Source: Deltaproteobacteria bacterium (GTDB taxonomy: Bacteria > Desulfobacterota > Desulfobacteria > Desulfobacterales > Desulfobacteraceae). Taken from it: a stretch of DNA of 6,192 nt. The position numbers were made by a program, and so were the translations under genes. The DNA is taken from the NCBI GenBank assembly GCA_019314105.1, contig JAFCZY010000177.1, forward strand, positions 1-6,192, given 5' to 3'. The notes under the pieces are model-generated. The model was given only the letters and a program-made list of their open reading frames with translations, did no database searches and was not told where the DNA came from. Shown here in pieces: positions 5,613 through 6,192 of the stretch. The number at the start of each line of letters is the position of its first letter. Within the stretch, counting starts at the first letter, position 1.

Positions 5613-6192
5613 TAAAAAAGGTTAAATCCTTTGCAAAAATAAACTTGTTTTTATATGTGACCTCCAGACGGAAGGATGGATATCATAATCTTTATTCTTT
5701 GATGACACAGATCGATCTGTGGGATGATATTTATATTGATTTTTCAAAAAAAAAATTATCAATTGTCTGTGATCACCCGGATGTGCCGGAAGATTAATCA
5801 AATCTTGCCCATAAAGCAGCGGAATTGTTTTATCATTCTTTGAAAACAAACGGCTGTGAAGAAAAAAAAGGCCTTTCCGTTAAAATTATAAAAAGGATTC
5901 CCCCGGGTGGGGGACTGGGAGGTGGAAGCAGCAATGCCGCCGCCGTTTTAACTGCTTTGAATACTTATTACAAGATGCCTTTTTCAAAGGCAGAACTGAT
6001 GAAGATGGGATTGGCCCTTGGTGCAGATGTTCCTTTTTTTATTTTTGGAAGTCCTGCAATTGCAAAAGGCGTTGGAGAAAAACTTAAAAAAGTGCTGAAT
6101 CTGAGATCGTATCATCTTGTTTTGTGTGATCCGGGGATTGCCGCTTCAACAGCAAAAGTATATAGAAATATTGATTTTAGATTGACATTAAA
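5609..6192 (+). CDS. ispE: 4-diphosphocytidyl-2-C-methyl-D-erythritol kinase, 3'-partial, interrupted by an in-frame stop
   Basis: IspE phosphorylates CDP-methylerythritol with ATP in the MEP route to isoprenoid precursors. The protein begins at a TTG overlapping the DUF1844 stop and matches family N-termini: Lys10 and Asn12 in FAKINLFLY, RRKDGYHNL, and then the GHMP-kinase ATP loop PPGGGLGGGSSNAA (98-111, counting the stop as residue 63) and the catalytic Asp140 in GADVPFF, close to E. coli Lys10 and Asp141. At 5795-5797 a TAA falls where homologues have a Glu (VPED-E-SNLAHKAAEL); one G-to-T change (GAA to TAA) would cause it. Beyond it the same frame stays open and well conserved to the window end. 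About 194 of the usual 280-290 codons are visible. As IspE is normally indispensable and conservation past the stop is high, error or very recent mutation is likelier than an old pseudogene. Confidence 0.5.
5795..5797 (+). other. In-frame TAA interrupting ispE
   Basis: The codons read GTG CCG GAA GAT TAA TCA AAT CTT GCC, i.e. VPED-stop-SNLA. The frame is unchanged on both sides, so this is a substitution and not an indel. TAA also ends fhs, folD, the synthetase and the repaired transferase here, so a changed genetic code is excluded. Confidence 0.5.

Noticed and set aside
5795..5797. Stop-codon reassignment of TAA
   Set aside because: TAA is the natural stop of fhs, folD, the synthetase and the repaired transferase in the same window.
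5798..6192. The ispE part after the stop as a separate gene
   Set aside because: It continues the same frame and the same protein family at the exact next residue, with no start codon and ribosome site at its beginning.

Overview
The window looks like a chromosomal segment of a sulfate-reducing deltaproteobacterium (Desulfobacterota, most like Desulfobacteraceae such as Desulfobacter or Desulfobacula). This is inferred from gene content and protein style: a divergent formate-tetrahydrofolate ligase followed by folD, an ADP-forming acyl-CoA synthetase, and a small DUF1844 gene directly before ispE. No database search was possible, so the genus is a guess. All genes are on the + strand and packed tightly; I see no mobile element, tRNA, rRNA or CRISPR array.

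Layout. Positions 1-1595 hold most of fhs (5' end outside the window), followed after 19 nt by folD (1615-2502). Together they encode the formyl-, methenyl- and methylene-tetrahydrofolate steps of the methyl branch of C1 metabolism (Wood-Ljungdahl pathway in either direction, or folate C1 supply). A perfect 16-bp hairpin plus T-run (2544-2586) ends this unit. A second unit begins at 2643: a 705-aa fused alpha-beta ADP-forming acetyl/acyl-CoA synthetase, a 4'-phosphopantetheinyl transferase (about 4767-5292), a 99-aa DUF1844 protein (5313-5612) and ispE of the MEP isoprenoid pathway (5609 to past the window end). Gaps in this unit are 6-39 nt or overlaps, which suggests one transcript.

The most notable point is damage. 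Three of the six genes are interrupted in the sequence as given, each by one minimal change: a +1 shift in fhs at a TTTT run (482-485), a +1 shift in the phosphopantetheinyl transferase at T-runs (5222-5232), and an in-frame TAA in ispE (5795-5797). In each case the conserved protein resumes immediately in the expected frame. ispE is normally essential where the MEP pathway is the only isoprenoid route, and all flanking coding sequence is well conserved. I therefore think sequencing or assembly error, or very recent mutation, is likelier than old decay. The transferase site reads TTT TGA C, which resembles the prfB-type +1 recoding site, so recoding is a minor alternative there.

I did not find a convincing undescribed system. 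The window is core metabolism, with interest in the interrupted frames, a non-ATG start problem, and an unusual fhs subfamily.

[Format note: the original answer gave no feature confidence values; the uniform 0.5 is a placeholder required by the schema, not an estimate.]
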